A stretch of DNA of 64,000 nt from Cephalotrichum gorgonifer. Its lineage: Eukaryota; Ascomycota; Sordariomycetes; Microascales; Microascaceae. The position numbers were made by a program, and so were the translations under genes. The notes below the pieces were generated by a model. It was not told the origin of the DNA and did no database searches. It was given only the letters and a program-made list of their open reading frames with translations. Position 1 is the first letter of the stretch; the number at the start of each line of letters is the position of its first letter. Shown here piece after piece: positions 55,161 through 64,000 of the stretch. The DNA lies in assembly GCA_900312665.1 (NCBI GenBank), contig ONZQ02000005.1, positions 1,901,077-1,965,076 of the forward strand, written 5' to 3'.

Positions 55161-57192
55161 TTAGAAAGGGCTGCTGTCTATGAAGGGTATGTACTGTTGC
55201 GGGCATGTGATGTTAGATGATGGAACTATGCCTTGGAGGTATGCCTGCACATGGCCGAAGTAGCAGCTAGACCCCCCCTGGTTGAGGACTGTATGCTACT
55301 CCCAAGAAAAAAAACGCAAAAGAGTAAGCCTACATGCACTCTTGTTTGGGGTAGTTATGGGGTTGGGATGTGGTAACAACTTACACCAACGGCGTCTTGC
55401 CGAAGGAGTATTGAGCCTGCAAACCGAGAAGACATTTCGCGCGCCCTGCAAAGAGGTGGAGTCGATCAGCAAATACCAGATAACAACGCAATTTGGACGG
55501 AAACGTACGCTTTCAAAGGTGTTATAGGGTCGATGGTATTACTCGTAAACAGGATCGGGAAGGATGTTGGCCGTTCCCGACCATGTATTGGGCCTGCGAT
55601 AGACAAAAGTGGTTAGATTTTGCTTCCAGTGAAGATGCCATTTACCTTTTCGGAAGACGAAGTTTATGCAATCCGAAGAGGGAGAGAGAGAGAGAGAGAG
55701 AGTCCAGTGAGAGAAAGAAAAAAGAGGCTTGCGTACCTTGAACTACCATACTATCGGGCAACTGAGGTCGGAACGACCTACACAAGATATTCTCCTGAAA
55801 AATGGGGTAGATGTCGCCGATGTACTTGCTCTTGGAAGCCGTGTACTCAACATAGCTCTTGAAGTCTTCAATAGTAGTGAGCTTGTTTCTCCGATATGAA
55901 TCGCTACACTGGATGGCTAAACGGGCGTCAGATCGAGAATCTAATCTGTCAAACATGCCCGCAAGAGCAGACACGTCCCCGCTCTCGAGCTGGTGTAGGA
56001 TGTCGGCCATGACCGGGAATGCCGCCACTGGGTTGTAGAGAGAGCTGAGGAAAAGAGCCTTCAGGTCTGAATGGGTGACCAATGTCGGTACGTCTTGACC
56101 TTCGAGTCCACTCAACGGGACTGGGTGGTTCTGAAGCTTATAGATGATGCCGTCCATTCTCAACGTGATGTCGGTTGGCGTGGGTCCCCAAAAAGAACAC
56201 TTCTCACGACCTGCGGAATGGCACAAGTTGGAGAATTCTTCCATGGCTACGTCCGCTTGATCCACGTTGTCCCTCCAGTCGTTGGCATAGTATTTATCTG
56301 CGTCAATAACACCATCGAGGATCATTCTCTCAACTCGGTCAGGAAACATGGAAGCGAAAGTGCTGCCAACGACAGTGCCGTAACTGATGCCATAACACCA
56401 CAATTTGGCGTCCGATGGTGACTGACCGGCCGCCTCGGCCTCGGCTTCGACAAAGGTGAGCAGATCATGGGCGACGGCCAGTGTAGTCACGTAGTACCCA
56501 TGAGGTGACTCGTTCTCGACAGCATTGTTGCACCAATCTCCGTAGATAGAACTTGAATAGTACTGGTCCTTAAGTGAGGTTGACGTGATGTTGGTAGCGC
56601 CCGTACTATGTAGTCGGCTGAAGACTAGTCTTGCTTCCGGATTCCCGGAGAAGCAGTCGAGGCTCGAATCGCTGTTGTTCACGCCGCGAGGGTCAAAGGA
56701 GACGAAGTTGTACTGCTCTCCGAGAATTTGCCCTAGAAGGGTTTGGTATGTGATAAGGAGGTCGACACCAGAACCACCCGGGCCGCCTAACGAAGTGTCA
56801 GTCTCGTCACATGGATTCCGGGCAACTTATATGAATGATCTGACCGGGCTCTTACCGGGGATGAGTACAACGCTTGGGGACTCCGCGGTGGCATTCTTGC
56901 CAGCCAATTTTATAAAGGCGATGGGCGCCGTGCCAAGACTTTTGTTTGCATAGTCCAAAGGAACTTCCAGTCGAGCGCACGTGAAGTCGTCGAAACATGG
57001 TGTCCATGTGAGGTTGGCTGATGGCTCAATCTAGATGCCGTGTTAGAACGTTCGAAAGCCTCGGAGAGTGTGGTTCGGGCAAAGTCCAATTCTCACATTG
57101 TCGAATCCGTATCGCATGCCCGGATCATGCCAACCACCAGCCTGGCACCCCATGCTCGTGAAAAGAATGAGAGCAATCACAAGTCGTTTCAT
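55161..57192 (-). CDS. Secreted TAP-like serine hydrolase, second paralogue
   Basis: Six exons: 57192-57097, 57030-56856, 56786-55737, 55593-55509, 55445-55385 and 55295-55161, giving 533 residues. A signal peptide (MKRLVIALILFTSMGCQAGG) is present. Conserved blocks are LEVPLDYANKS, VLIPGGPGGSGVDLL (oxyanion hole), YNFVSFDPRGVNNSD, GISYGTVVGSTFASMFP (nucleophile elbow), FTSNTIDPITPLK (catalytic Asp) and VGHTVLNQGGSSCYFGH (catalytic His). It looks like an exopeptidase acting outside the cell. The third intron contains a long AG/CT microsatellite close to its donor; the exon frame would read on through it as SLSLSLS if the intron were kept. Start codons are divergent from the Zn2Cys6 gene at 58047. 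Confidence 0.9.
55682..55702. repeat. (AG)n microsatellite inside an intron
   Basis: An uninterrupted run of about ten AG units lies about 35 bases inside intron 3 of the hydrolase, downstream of its donor. It is a candidate length polymorphism and could influence splicing. Confidence 0.95.
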
Positions 57193-57690
57193 TGTTGTCC
57201 CCCGAAGGCTTGTTGAGATTTCTGCTATGGTGCCCGCAAAGAAAAAACTGGTATTCATCATTCCAGTCCTCAAGAATTGCGATATCAGGGAAGTACTTAT
57301 ACTAGTTGAGCCTCATCAAAGGCTTGATCAGGTTTGCTGGGTCCAATTGCTCAGCCGCATTCTTCATATCAACTCACGACGCCTATTACGCACACACGCC
57401 CTCTCCGGGACGGCCCCACTTCTACGAACAAGCCAGTCAAATCTATATCTCAACGCCGTCAGGTTTAACTATAGGGGGCATAAATTATTACCCCTGTGAA
57501 TTTATTAATGGGTCTAGAGCTGTACTCTTCTACCGCATTTGAAGTGGATCAAGACCTTGGATCCGCCATCTGCATGGATACTCTCATCATCCAGAAGATC
57601 CACAAAGAATCCCATCAGATTACTGTACTATGTATTATCACCCTTCTTCCTCCCGTTCCCGATATAGGTAAACACCTTCCGTCCATGGCG

Positions 57691-57838
57691 GCCCACCTGT
57701 GCGAATTAGCCAATGAACGTTATCCTGTAAGCACACATCTCCATGGGGATCTTTGAGCTTACCATTAATATTTGGTCTTCTTCAAAACCAAACTCTCACC
57801 GTTCTTACATAGTGCCCCACCTGTACGAACTAGCCAAT
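57691..57838. promoter_or_regulatory. Duplicated CCAAT-box element in a divergent promoter
   Basis: A 24-base element is present twice in the same direction: GCCCACCTGTGCGAATTAGC then CAAT at 57691-57714, and GCCCCACCTGTACGAACTAG then CCAAT at 57814-57838. Both end with CCAAT and share GCCACCTGT-type text. The spacing is about 123 bases. They sit between the TAP-like hydrolase and the Zn2Cys6 gene. Confidence 0.6.
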
Positions 57839-58046
57839 CAAGTGGTCCATGATTACGTGTCTATCAAGATGGGACGATGATGGCTGGTGTTTCTTTGGGC
57901 CGGTCGGTCGTTCTCGAGGCCGCTTTTATTTTTGGGTTTGCTTTGTACCGTCTGTCTTTTCTCATTCAATTATTCAATGCAATCGAAGTGGGTGATGAGT
58001 TCCCGCAGGCGCATGAGCTCTTCAAATCCCAGCAAACACCCACGAG

Positions 58047-59849
58047 ATGGACGAGATTAAGAACACCAAGACGGCCAATCAAGCCTGGAGGAGGAAGCCT
58101 CGCAAGTTCGCACCGAAATCAAGACTTGGCTGTAAGACTTGCAAGTAAGTCTCGACTATCAATTGCATTGGAAGGTTTAAAAACTTGACACTCAACCTCG
58201 GTGCACCTCTCAGGATCAGGCGTGTGAAATGCGACTTATCCCGGCCCTCATGCTTGAAATGCCAGTCTACAGGTCGTACCTGTGACGGCTTTAACGAAAC
58301 AACACCTACTTTCGAGGCCACGAAGACGGAAGTTGAATTAAGTCATTTTTACAGCGGGAAGGCCGACAGGGGAGAGAACTACGGCCCTTACCGCCCTTGC
58401 CCCTCAGCGACCATTGCGGATCAGCCTCAACAACGGCAGCCGAATTACCCTAGTCTCATTTTGCAAAATCTCAGGCCCTTTATGATCCTGCCAGGGACTG
58501 GGTCAGCTGAGGCAGAGGCAATGTGTTTCTTTGAGTATACTTCGATCAAGCACCTGAATGAACTTCGCCCCTCCGAATCATGGCGGAAGACTCTCATGTT
58601 CTTCTCCCAAACAATACCGTCAGTGCGGCATGCCGCCGTTGCTCTGGCCTTGATCCACCGAAATCACCTAGATCGCGACTCCAGCGGCCATGTGCATCAA
58701 GTGCAGTCCTCGAGAAACCCGCCGCCGGATATGTCTCCTTTGCTTCACTATAATCGAGCCATTCAACTTCTTCTGAGCCGGGAGAGTGGTGACGGCACCG
58801 AAACGATTGCCATCACACTCTTGGTCTGCTATCTCTTCATCTGCTTTGATCACGCGGCGGGTAACTATGTACGAGCAGTTAAACACCTGCGCGGAGGCGT
58901 GGAGCTCTCGCGCAACATCGACAAGGCAATGCTGCATAATAGTACCTATAACGATGCCGAATCCACTACTGGGGCTCACACCCTTGTCCGCCAGGTCACA
59001 AGACAGATCCGTCGTCTCGACATGCAAGCCGTAATGTTTCTGGTCGACTGGACTCCAGTCGACATCCAAGAGACATTTGTGTTCCAGCTTCCACCTTCCG
59101 ACAGTGCCTTTCGATCTCTCGACCAAGCCGCCGACCACCTCCAGATCCTCATCACCCGGGTAATGAGGCTGTGCAACACGGGCCAGCAATTGTCCCCAGT
59201 AGGTGAGATGCCGCCGCCACCCTCGTCACTCAAGGGTACCCTTCTCGGGCAGTTGGCAACGTGGTCGAGGCTCTTCGAAAACATGGTTCAACAAGACACA
59301 TCCCATGGGACAGATCTCGAAACTTACCGTCTCGTATCACTGATGCGCCTACAACATACTATCGCATGGATTCTCCTCGGGACGTGCGGACCTGGCAGAG
59401 AAATGGACTATGATGACTTCCTGCCTCAGTTCGAGCAATGCCTGGCCTTGGCGAGTGAGGTAGCGGCGGCGCATGAGCGGTATTCGGGGTCGTTAAAGCC
59501 GACTTCGACGCCGGAGACCGGAATAGTCCCCGCGCTTTACATAATAGGGGCCAAATGTCGAGATCCTATCGTCCGGCGCGAGATCTTGTGTATCCTGCGA
59601 CGGCAACCGATACGGGAGGCGGTTTGGGATAGCATCGTTACTGCCAGGGTGCTTGAGCGTATAATCGAGATTGAAGAGGGCGGGTCGGGGAAGGGGGAAA
59701 GGGCTCAGGGTATGGAACAAGTTGCTGCGTGTCAGAGGATCGAGGCGGTGTCTTGGATCCATGTCGTCGGTGGACAGTCTGCGGCCAAGTTGGATATTAC
59801 ATACACGTTCTGCACGCGGGAAGGAACACATACTGAGTCTCTCCTATGA
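58047..59849 (+). CDS. Zn2Cys6 transcription factor
   Basis: Two exons (58047-58144 and 58214-59849) give 577 residues; the intron lies in the zinc cluster. The cluster is the canonical C-x2-C-x6-C-x6-C-x2-C-x6-C (GCKTCK, RRVKCDLSRPSC, LKCQSTGRTC), preceded by a basic N-terminus (RRKPRKFAPKSRLG). A short linker and a middle region follow, with YTSIKHLNEL, SVRHAAVALALIHRNHL and LLVCYLFICFDHAAGNYVRAVKHLRGG. This block (a coiled regulatory helix repeat) is common in fungal regulators that pair with secreted enzymes. It is nuclear. It is divergent from the TAP-like hydrolase, with a duplicated CCAAT element in between. Confidence 0.93.
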
Positions 59850-62800
59850 ATTCACCTCGATTCAGTTCAGCCTAGGAACAACTAGGGGGGTTTACCAATA
59901 AATCGGGACCCTCGTGGGAAGATGAGATATGATCATCCAGACTTGTTAGATAGAAGTGGTAAGCTACCTATTTCAAGGCATCAGCGCGGGGAGGGCTGTT
60001 TGACGGATTGAGAACAGTCTTACCAGCAGGAAATGGTCGCAAGTGACAATACGCGTATCGTGCATCAAGTCATTGGACATCAGAGTTCTGTACGGGATAG
60101 GTTAGTGCCGAAATTGTGAGGAACGCTTGGCTCCTCCCAATAAAACAAAAAGTTACTTTAATCATGCGGTAGTGTAATGTACTTTAACCGATGCAGTAAT
60201 GTGGATATGACCGGGCCCTCGTGTTTCGTTGTACACCCATATTCATAAACACAGTAAAATGTAGGGTAGAGTAGTGGACCGCATCCACGAGTATGATACA
60301 CTGAAGCCTGGGCCCCGGTTTTAGCTACTAATATACTATAACCGGGTTGATCCCAGTTGACGATGGGGATGCTGGGGCAAAAGCAAGGATCACAATCCGT
60401 CACGCCCCACGGGCCTACAGAAGTTACACTCGTATTACTGTCAGCCCAGACCTGCCCCGTGCGGTGCTTCTCCCGATAGCCGTTCCAATCCACAGGCATA
60501 ACAAGGCACTGTCTCATAAATGGCTGTATTCAATCGCCTAGTTGTTGGTCTACTGAACTGCCATAGTTGGTGCTTCGTAGTGATTGGTGTCCCTGTTCAA
60601 GGTGTGAACCCCACCACAGAGTATGGCGTTATGTGCACATCGTCTATGATTATGCTTATACCGATGCTCAAAAGATCGTAGAAAATGACTGCAGACCTTC
60701 CCTTTTCATCTCCATAGTGGACACAGATAAAGCCACTTCCATGGGCACCATGCCATGGTTCAGAGACCAGCTACAAACAAGTACTCGCTCTAGCACTTGG
60801 AAATATCCAGCACCGAAGGTTCTGCAAGGTAGCTTTGCCTATTTAATGTTGGGTTAATGCGTTACCCTATCCAGCTGAGAATCAGATGCGATCCAACGAT
60901 AATGAGAGAAGGGACTTCTGTGGAGGAATAAGGGGGTTTTGCGCCCCACAGGATGGACCCGCTTCTGTGATACGAGTCAATACTTCCGCGGACTGAAAGA
61001 GGTGCTAAGCCCCAAAGGGTCAAAGCGAGCGTTGAGAGAAGCGATCTAATGGGATCCTGCCTGAGCACTACGGAGTGGCTGGTTCCAATTCAACAAGGGC
61101 CGCGGTGCCGGTGGGGCGGGTAGGTGGAGATATCAGGGGTCATGCTGCTTCCCACATAATACTTATTGTACATGAGTACTCCGTAGTATTATTGGTTTTG
61201 TCGTCTGTGCGGAGGCAACTTTCGGAGACCCTGATTCTCGTCGGCACAATCGAAGGCGAGTGTTTCCAACCCCCTTCCTTGTACGGGCTAGCCTCAAAGT
61301 ACATTCCCCACTTATAATAATCGTGCACGGCTTCCGAGCACCCGAGCTTTCAAATGGGGTTGGCTGTCGATCATGCGGAGAACGGAGCACGGAAAATCCA
61401 CTTGCGCGGATAGCTTTTTCGGTCACAAAATTGTTGTGTTAGAAGTTCGTTGCCTGGCTTCATATCTCGCGATCTTATTGTCCGCAGGAGCAAAAAGTTT
61501 CACCTAACCTCCCCAGCTTTATCACAAGAACCTAAAGCTCCCCCTCTATGATATGAACGAGCAACAGAGCAGGGAGAACCTGCCAGGTACCATGTGGGGG
61601 TGTTGCTCTCCCACATGTGAGAGGCGTTGCCCGACGGTACGATAAAAAAACCGTGCGGGATAGTATTCCATCCTTCCGGCCCAAGCAACCCTACCCCTCC
61701 AGCAGTACCACCCTCCCTTCTCGAGCACTCACTAAGATGTTCCGAGTCCTACGTAAACTTTTCTTCTTCCGACGCTCCCGAGCCACCGTTTTCGCGCCCT
61801 CGCGTATTGGTACTGACAGCGGCTGGGAAAAGATGCCGATTAAGCCGGTGGGTCATTTTCGGGCTTGATTCGCGATTCCCGAAGCCACGGTTTAGGAAGT
61901 ATGGGCGGACGATTGATAACCTCCCGCCCGACGAACAGGGGTTTACATACAGATTCGTCTCCGTCCCACTCTCGGAGAAAGGGTGTTATCATCACCCCTT
62001 GTCAGTTAGTATTCGAGCAGGGCGTCTGCGAGTACGATCAAAGTAACACCGCGCATTTTTGCTCGGTACTCTTCGGCCATAGTATGTGGCCACTTTGAGA
62101 CAGAAGACGTACGATGTTGGTGAGTCGCGCAAAGTGCCCAAGTAAGATGAGGGCGCAGCCAGCCAGTCCAAGCGGAGATAGTGCACAATTTCCCATCCAT
62201 CGTGTCGCAAAATCTCGAAAGGGGTTGGTCGCCGGGCGCGTTGTTACCCTTTCAAGGGACCAAAAAAGAACGGACGTGCACACTAATCCGGAGGAGGAAA
62301 AGATGGTCGACTGTAACCCCGCCTCCACCGGAGAAGTGTCTGTGTGTCTGCGGGTTCGCAATTTCCCCACAAAGCCTCCGCCATTCTAGCGCATTTCCCA
62401 CATTTCCAGGGCTGAATGGAAGACAGACGGGTTTGCTCCCACTGAGCTACTGTGTTACTCATACTCGTACAGCAAGACAATGACTTGGCTCGGACTTTAC
62501 ATTGATCTTCTTCCCCGTGCACCCCCTGAGTCTAGTCCGGATTAAGCCTATGGTTGCGAGATCAATGATGCTATTACTCAACCCTTCCGCCCACTTCCCC
62601 GGATAGTCTTCGACCACCCACTAGTGTAAGCGAGTGTTGCTTGGAGGAGTTAGGTTGCATACCCCCGGATGGCATGCCTCCCTTTCCCAAGAAGGGTAGC
62701 ATTAACTGTCCTGTCCTCCTACCGCGCGGGAGTTAAATGTGCCCGTTCTCCTCGCATTCCTTGTTCCAGCTGAACGCCCCCCCTTCATCGAAGACTTACC

Positions 62801-62909
62801 TCACGGCTACAGGGGAGGGCATCACCCTCGCAGAAGCGATAGTCAGCCGGTCTGATCTCGAAGCGACCGAACGATTGATTCCACCAGTAGAGAAGGCCAG
62901 CAGCTCGAC
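59850..62909. other. Long intergenic region
   Basis: 3 kb without a supported gene. Frames at 60158-60517 (minus), 61627-62046 (plus) and 62006-62370 (minus) have no family features or plausible splice structure. TACTCCGTA occurs at 61177-61185. The last 150 bases are the leader of the rhodopsin-domain gene. Confidence 0.5.
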
Positions 62910-64000
62910 ATGGATTCGTATGTCGTCTCTCGAGATGTCGCGGACGATACCCGTCCGCATAACACACTGATTGTGCACTTCAATGCCATCATTTGGAGCT
63001 TGACGGCGCTTTCCGGCGTGGTGTTGGTTCTCAGGACGTATTGCAAGATTACACGGCAACGTGGACTGTGGTGGGACGACCATTTCATGACAGCGGCATG
63101 GGTACGTCTCTCGATCTCCACTTGGCTCTCATCCATTTTCGTACCGTCGTATACCGGAACGTGAACATCGCAAGCTAATCTTGGCCTGCCATGCCACCGC
63201 GGAGTAGATTACCATCGCGATCTCCTGCGTCTTTGGATCCATCTCGACGACAATGGGCTTTGGGAGACATACCTGGGACATCGACATGGAAAGCCCGGAC
63301 CACCCCAAGCTGCTCCTCATCATGAACATGACTGGTTTCTGGTCTCTCTTTGGTGCAGCATGGAGCAAGACGAGCTTCGCAATCACACTTCTCCGCCTCA
63401 CGCCAGCGACTAAAGTCAAATGGCTCATCTGGTTCCTAATCGTTACCGTCAACGTCGGCCTGTACCTAGCTGCCATCTTCATGTGGGTTCAATGCAACCC
63501 GCCCAAGAAGGTGTGGAATCCAAACATGGAGGGCACATGCTGGGACGGATCCAAGATTGTTATATATAACAGTTGGATTTCAGGTAATTTAACTGTCCCT
63601 GGGCTCACAAGCTCTCTTCTTGACATTTTTCTCGATCCTAACTCGGTCTCGTAGTTTGGTCTGGGCTTGCCGACATCGTCCTGGCCATCATCCCATGGTG
63701 GGTTCTCTCGCGCGCGGCGATGCATTTCAAAGAACAGATTGGGCTGCTGATCTGTATGAGTCTGGGAGTTTTGTAAGTTATATGGGCCTTATACTACCAC
63801 GGACTAGTCATCCTAACGACAGTTTGATTTTCCAGCGCCGGCTGCACGTCAATCGCGAAGATCATAACCATGCGAGCTATCACTGGCAATGATATGAGTA
63901 AGTAAGAGGCACTCGATACCCGTGCAACTTCCGCTGACCCTCAGCTCAGTCAACGTTGTTCCCCTCAACATCCTTGGCATCGCCGAGGCCCAAGTTACAA
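62910..64000 (+). CDS. Rhodopsin-domain (SAT4/PTH11-type) integral membrane protein, 3' end outside the window
   Basis: Exons 62910-63101, 63208-63583, 63655-63772, 63836-63897 and 63950 onward, all with good GT...AG borders, some with CTAAC branch sites. The family pattern is LIVHFNAIIWSLTALSGVVLVLR (TM1) and GLWWDDHFMTAAW (the conserved WDD after TM1). ITIAISCVFGSI follows, then GFGRHTWDID, SKTSFAITLLRLT (TM), LAAIFMWVQCNPPKKVWNP with the conserved Cys, and CWDG. SVWSGLADIVLAIIPWWVL and an MSLGVFAGCTSIAKI helix follow. It would be a seven-helix membrane protein. Ligand and role are unknown; some relatives act as receptor-like proteins in surface sensing, which is not established for this one. 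Confidence 0.9.

Noticed and set aside
55642..55736. Extension of the TAP-like hydrolase through the SLSLSLS run
   Set aside because: A good donor precedes it and downstream exons carrying the catalytic Asp and His rejoin in frame; the run is intronic.
60158..60517. Minus-strand open frame of 119 codons
   Set aside because: Cysteine and tyrosine content is suggestive but there is no signal peptide, no start context and no family match.
61627..62046. Plus-strand open frame of 139 codons in the 59.8-62.9 kb gap
   Set aside because: No family features; an attempted splice at 61850-61910 leads to a stop; composition looks random.
1..64000. A secondary-metabolite cluster, CRISPR array or intact transposon
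   Set aside because: No polyketide, peptide-synthetase or terpene core enzyme, no spaced identical repeats of CRISPR type, and no transposase or reverse transcriptase frame was found.

Overview
This is a window of nuclear DNA from a filamentous ascomycete (Pezizomycotina). Genes carry short introns of about 50 to 140 bases with GT...AG borders and CTAAC/CTGAC-type branch sites. The families are typical of moulds: HET, patatin-NACHT, Zn2Cys6 regulators, a LaeA-like methyltransferase, an AA9 lytic polysaccharide monooxygenase, DUF4360 and an SAT4-type rhodopsin-domain protein. The mix of secreted biomass enzymes and heterokaryon-incompatibility families suggests a plant-associated or saprotrophic Sordariomycete-like fungus, but the genus cannot be read from the sequence.

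Layout: 1-6 kb holds an intron-containing tRNA-Gln, a heavily spliced CorA-like membrane protein gene (minus strand, 5' end uncertain) and a histidine-phosphatase gene. 6.4-16.7 kb holds a broken patatin-NACHT (NLR-like) gene, a secreted CE2-type esterase, a large HET-domain gene and a fungal transcription-factor-like gene. 17-26 kb holds an MDR-type oxidoreductase, a conserved hypothetical gene with two frame breaks, a P-loop-like protein with a degenerate nucleotide site, an F-box-type gene with one internal stop, and a long empty stretch. 26-38.8 kb holds a DUF4360 secreted protein, a disordered protein, a LaeA-like methyltransferase with coding minisatellites, a divergent Zn2Cys6 regulator/Old-Yellow-Enzyme pair with repeated palindromes between them, and an AA9 LPMO. 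40-50 kb holds a secreted TAP-like hydrolase, an intron-containing tRNA-Gly, an unknown secreted protein, a ferric reductase and a C2H2-like protein. 52-64 kb holds an MFS sugar transporter, a second TAP-like hydrolase divergent from a second Zn2Cys6 regulator, a 3 kb empty region, and the 5' part of a rhodopsin-domain membrane protein cut by the window end.

Themes: extracellular polymer attack and uptake (CE2 esterase, AA9 LPMO, two TAP-like peptidases, sugar transporter, ferric reductase) are mixed with self/non-self or immunity-type families (patatin-NACHT, HET). No polyketide, peptide-synthetase or terpene core enzyme is present, so this is not a classical secondary-metabolite cluster. 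Decay is concentrated between 6 and 24 kb, where three rapidly evolving genes carry frameshifts or stops while their conserved neighbours are intact. The two regulator/enzyme pairs with shared promoters (near 35 kb and 57.5 kb), each with repeated sequence motifs, are the most testable regulatory units.
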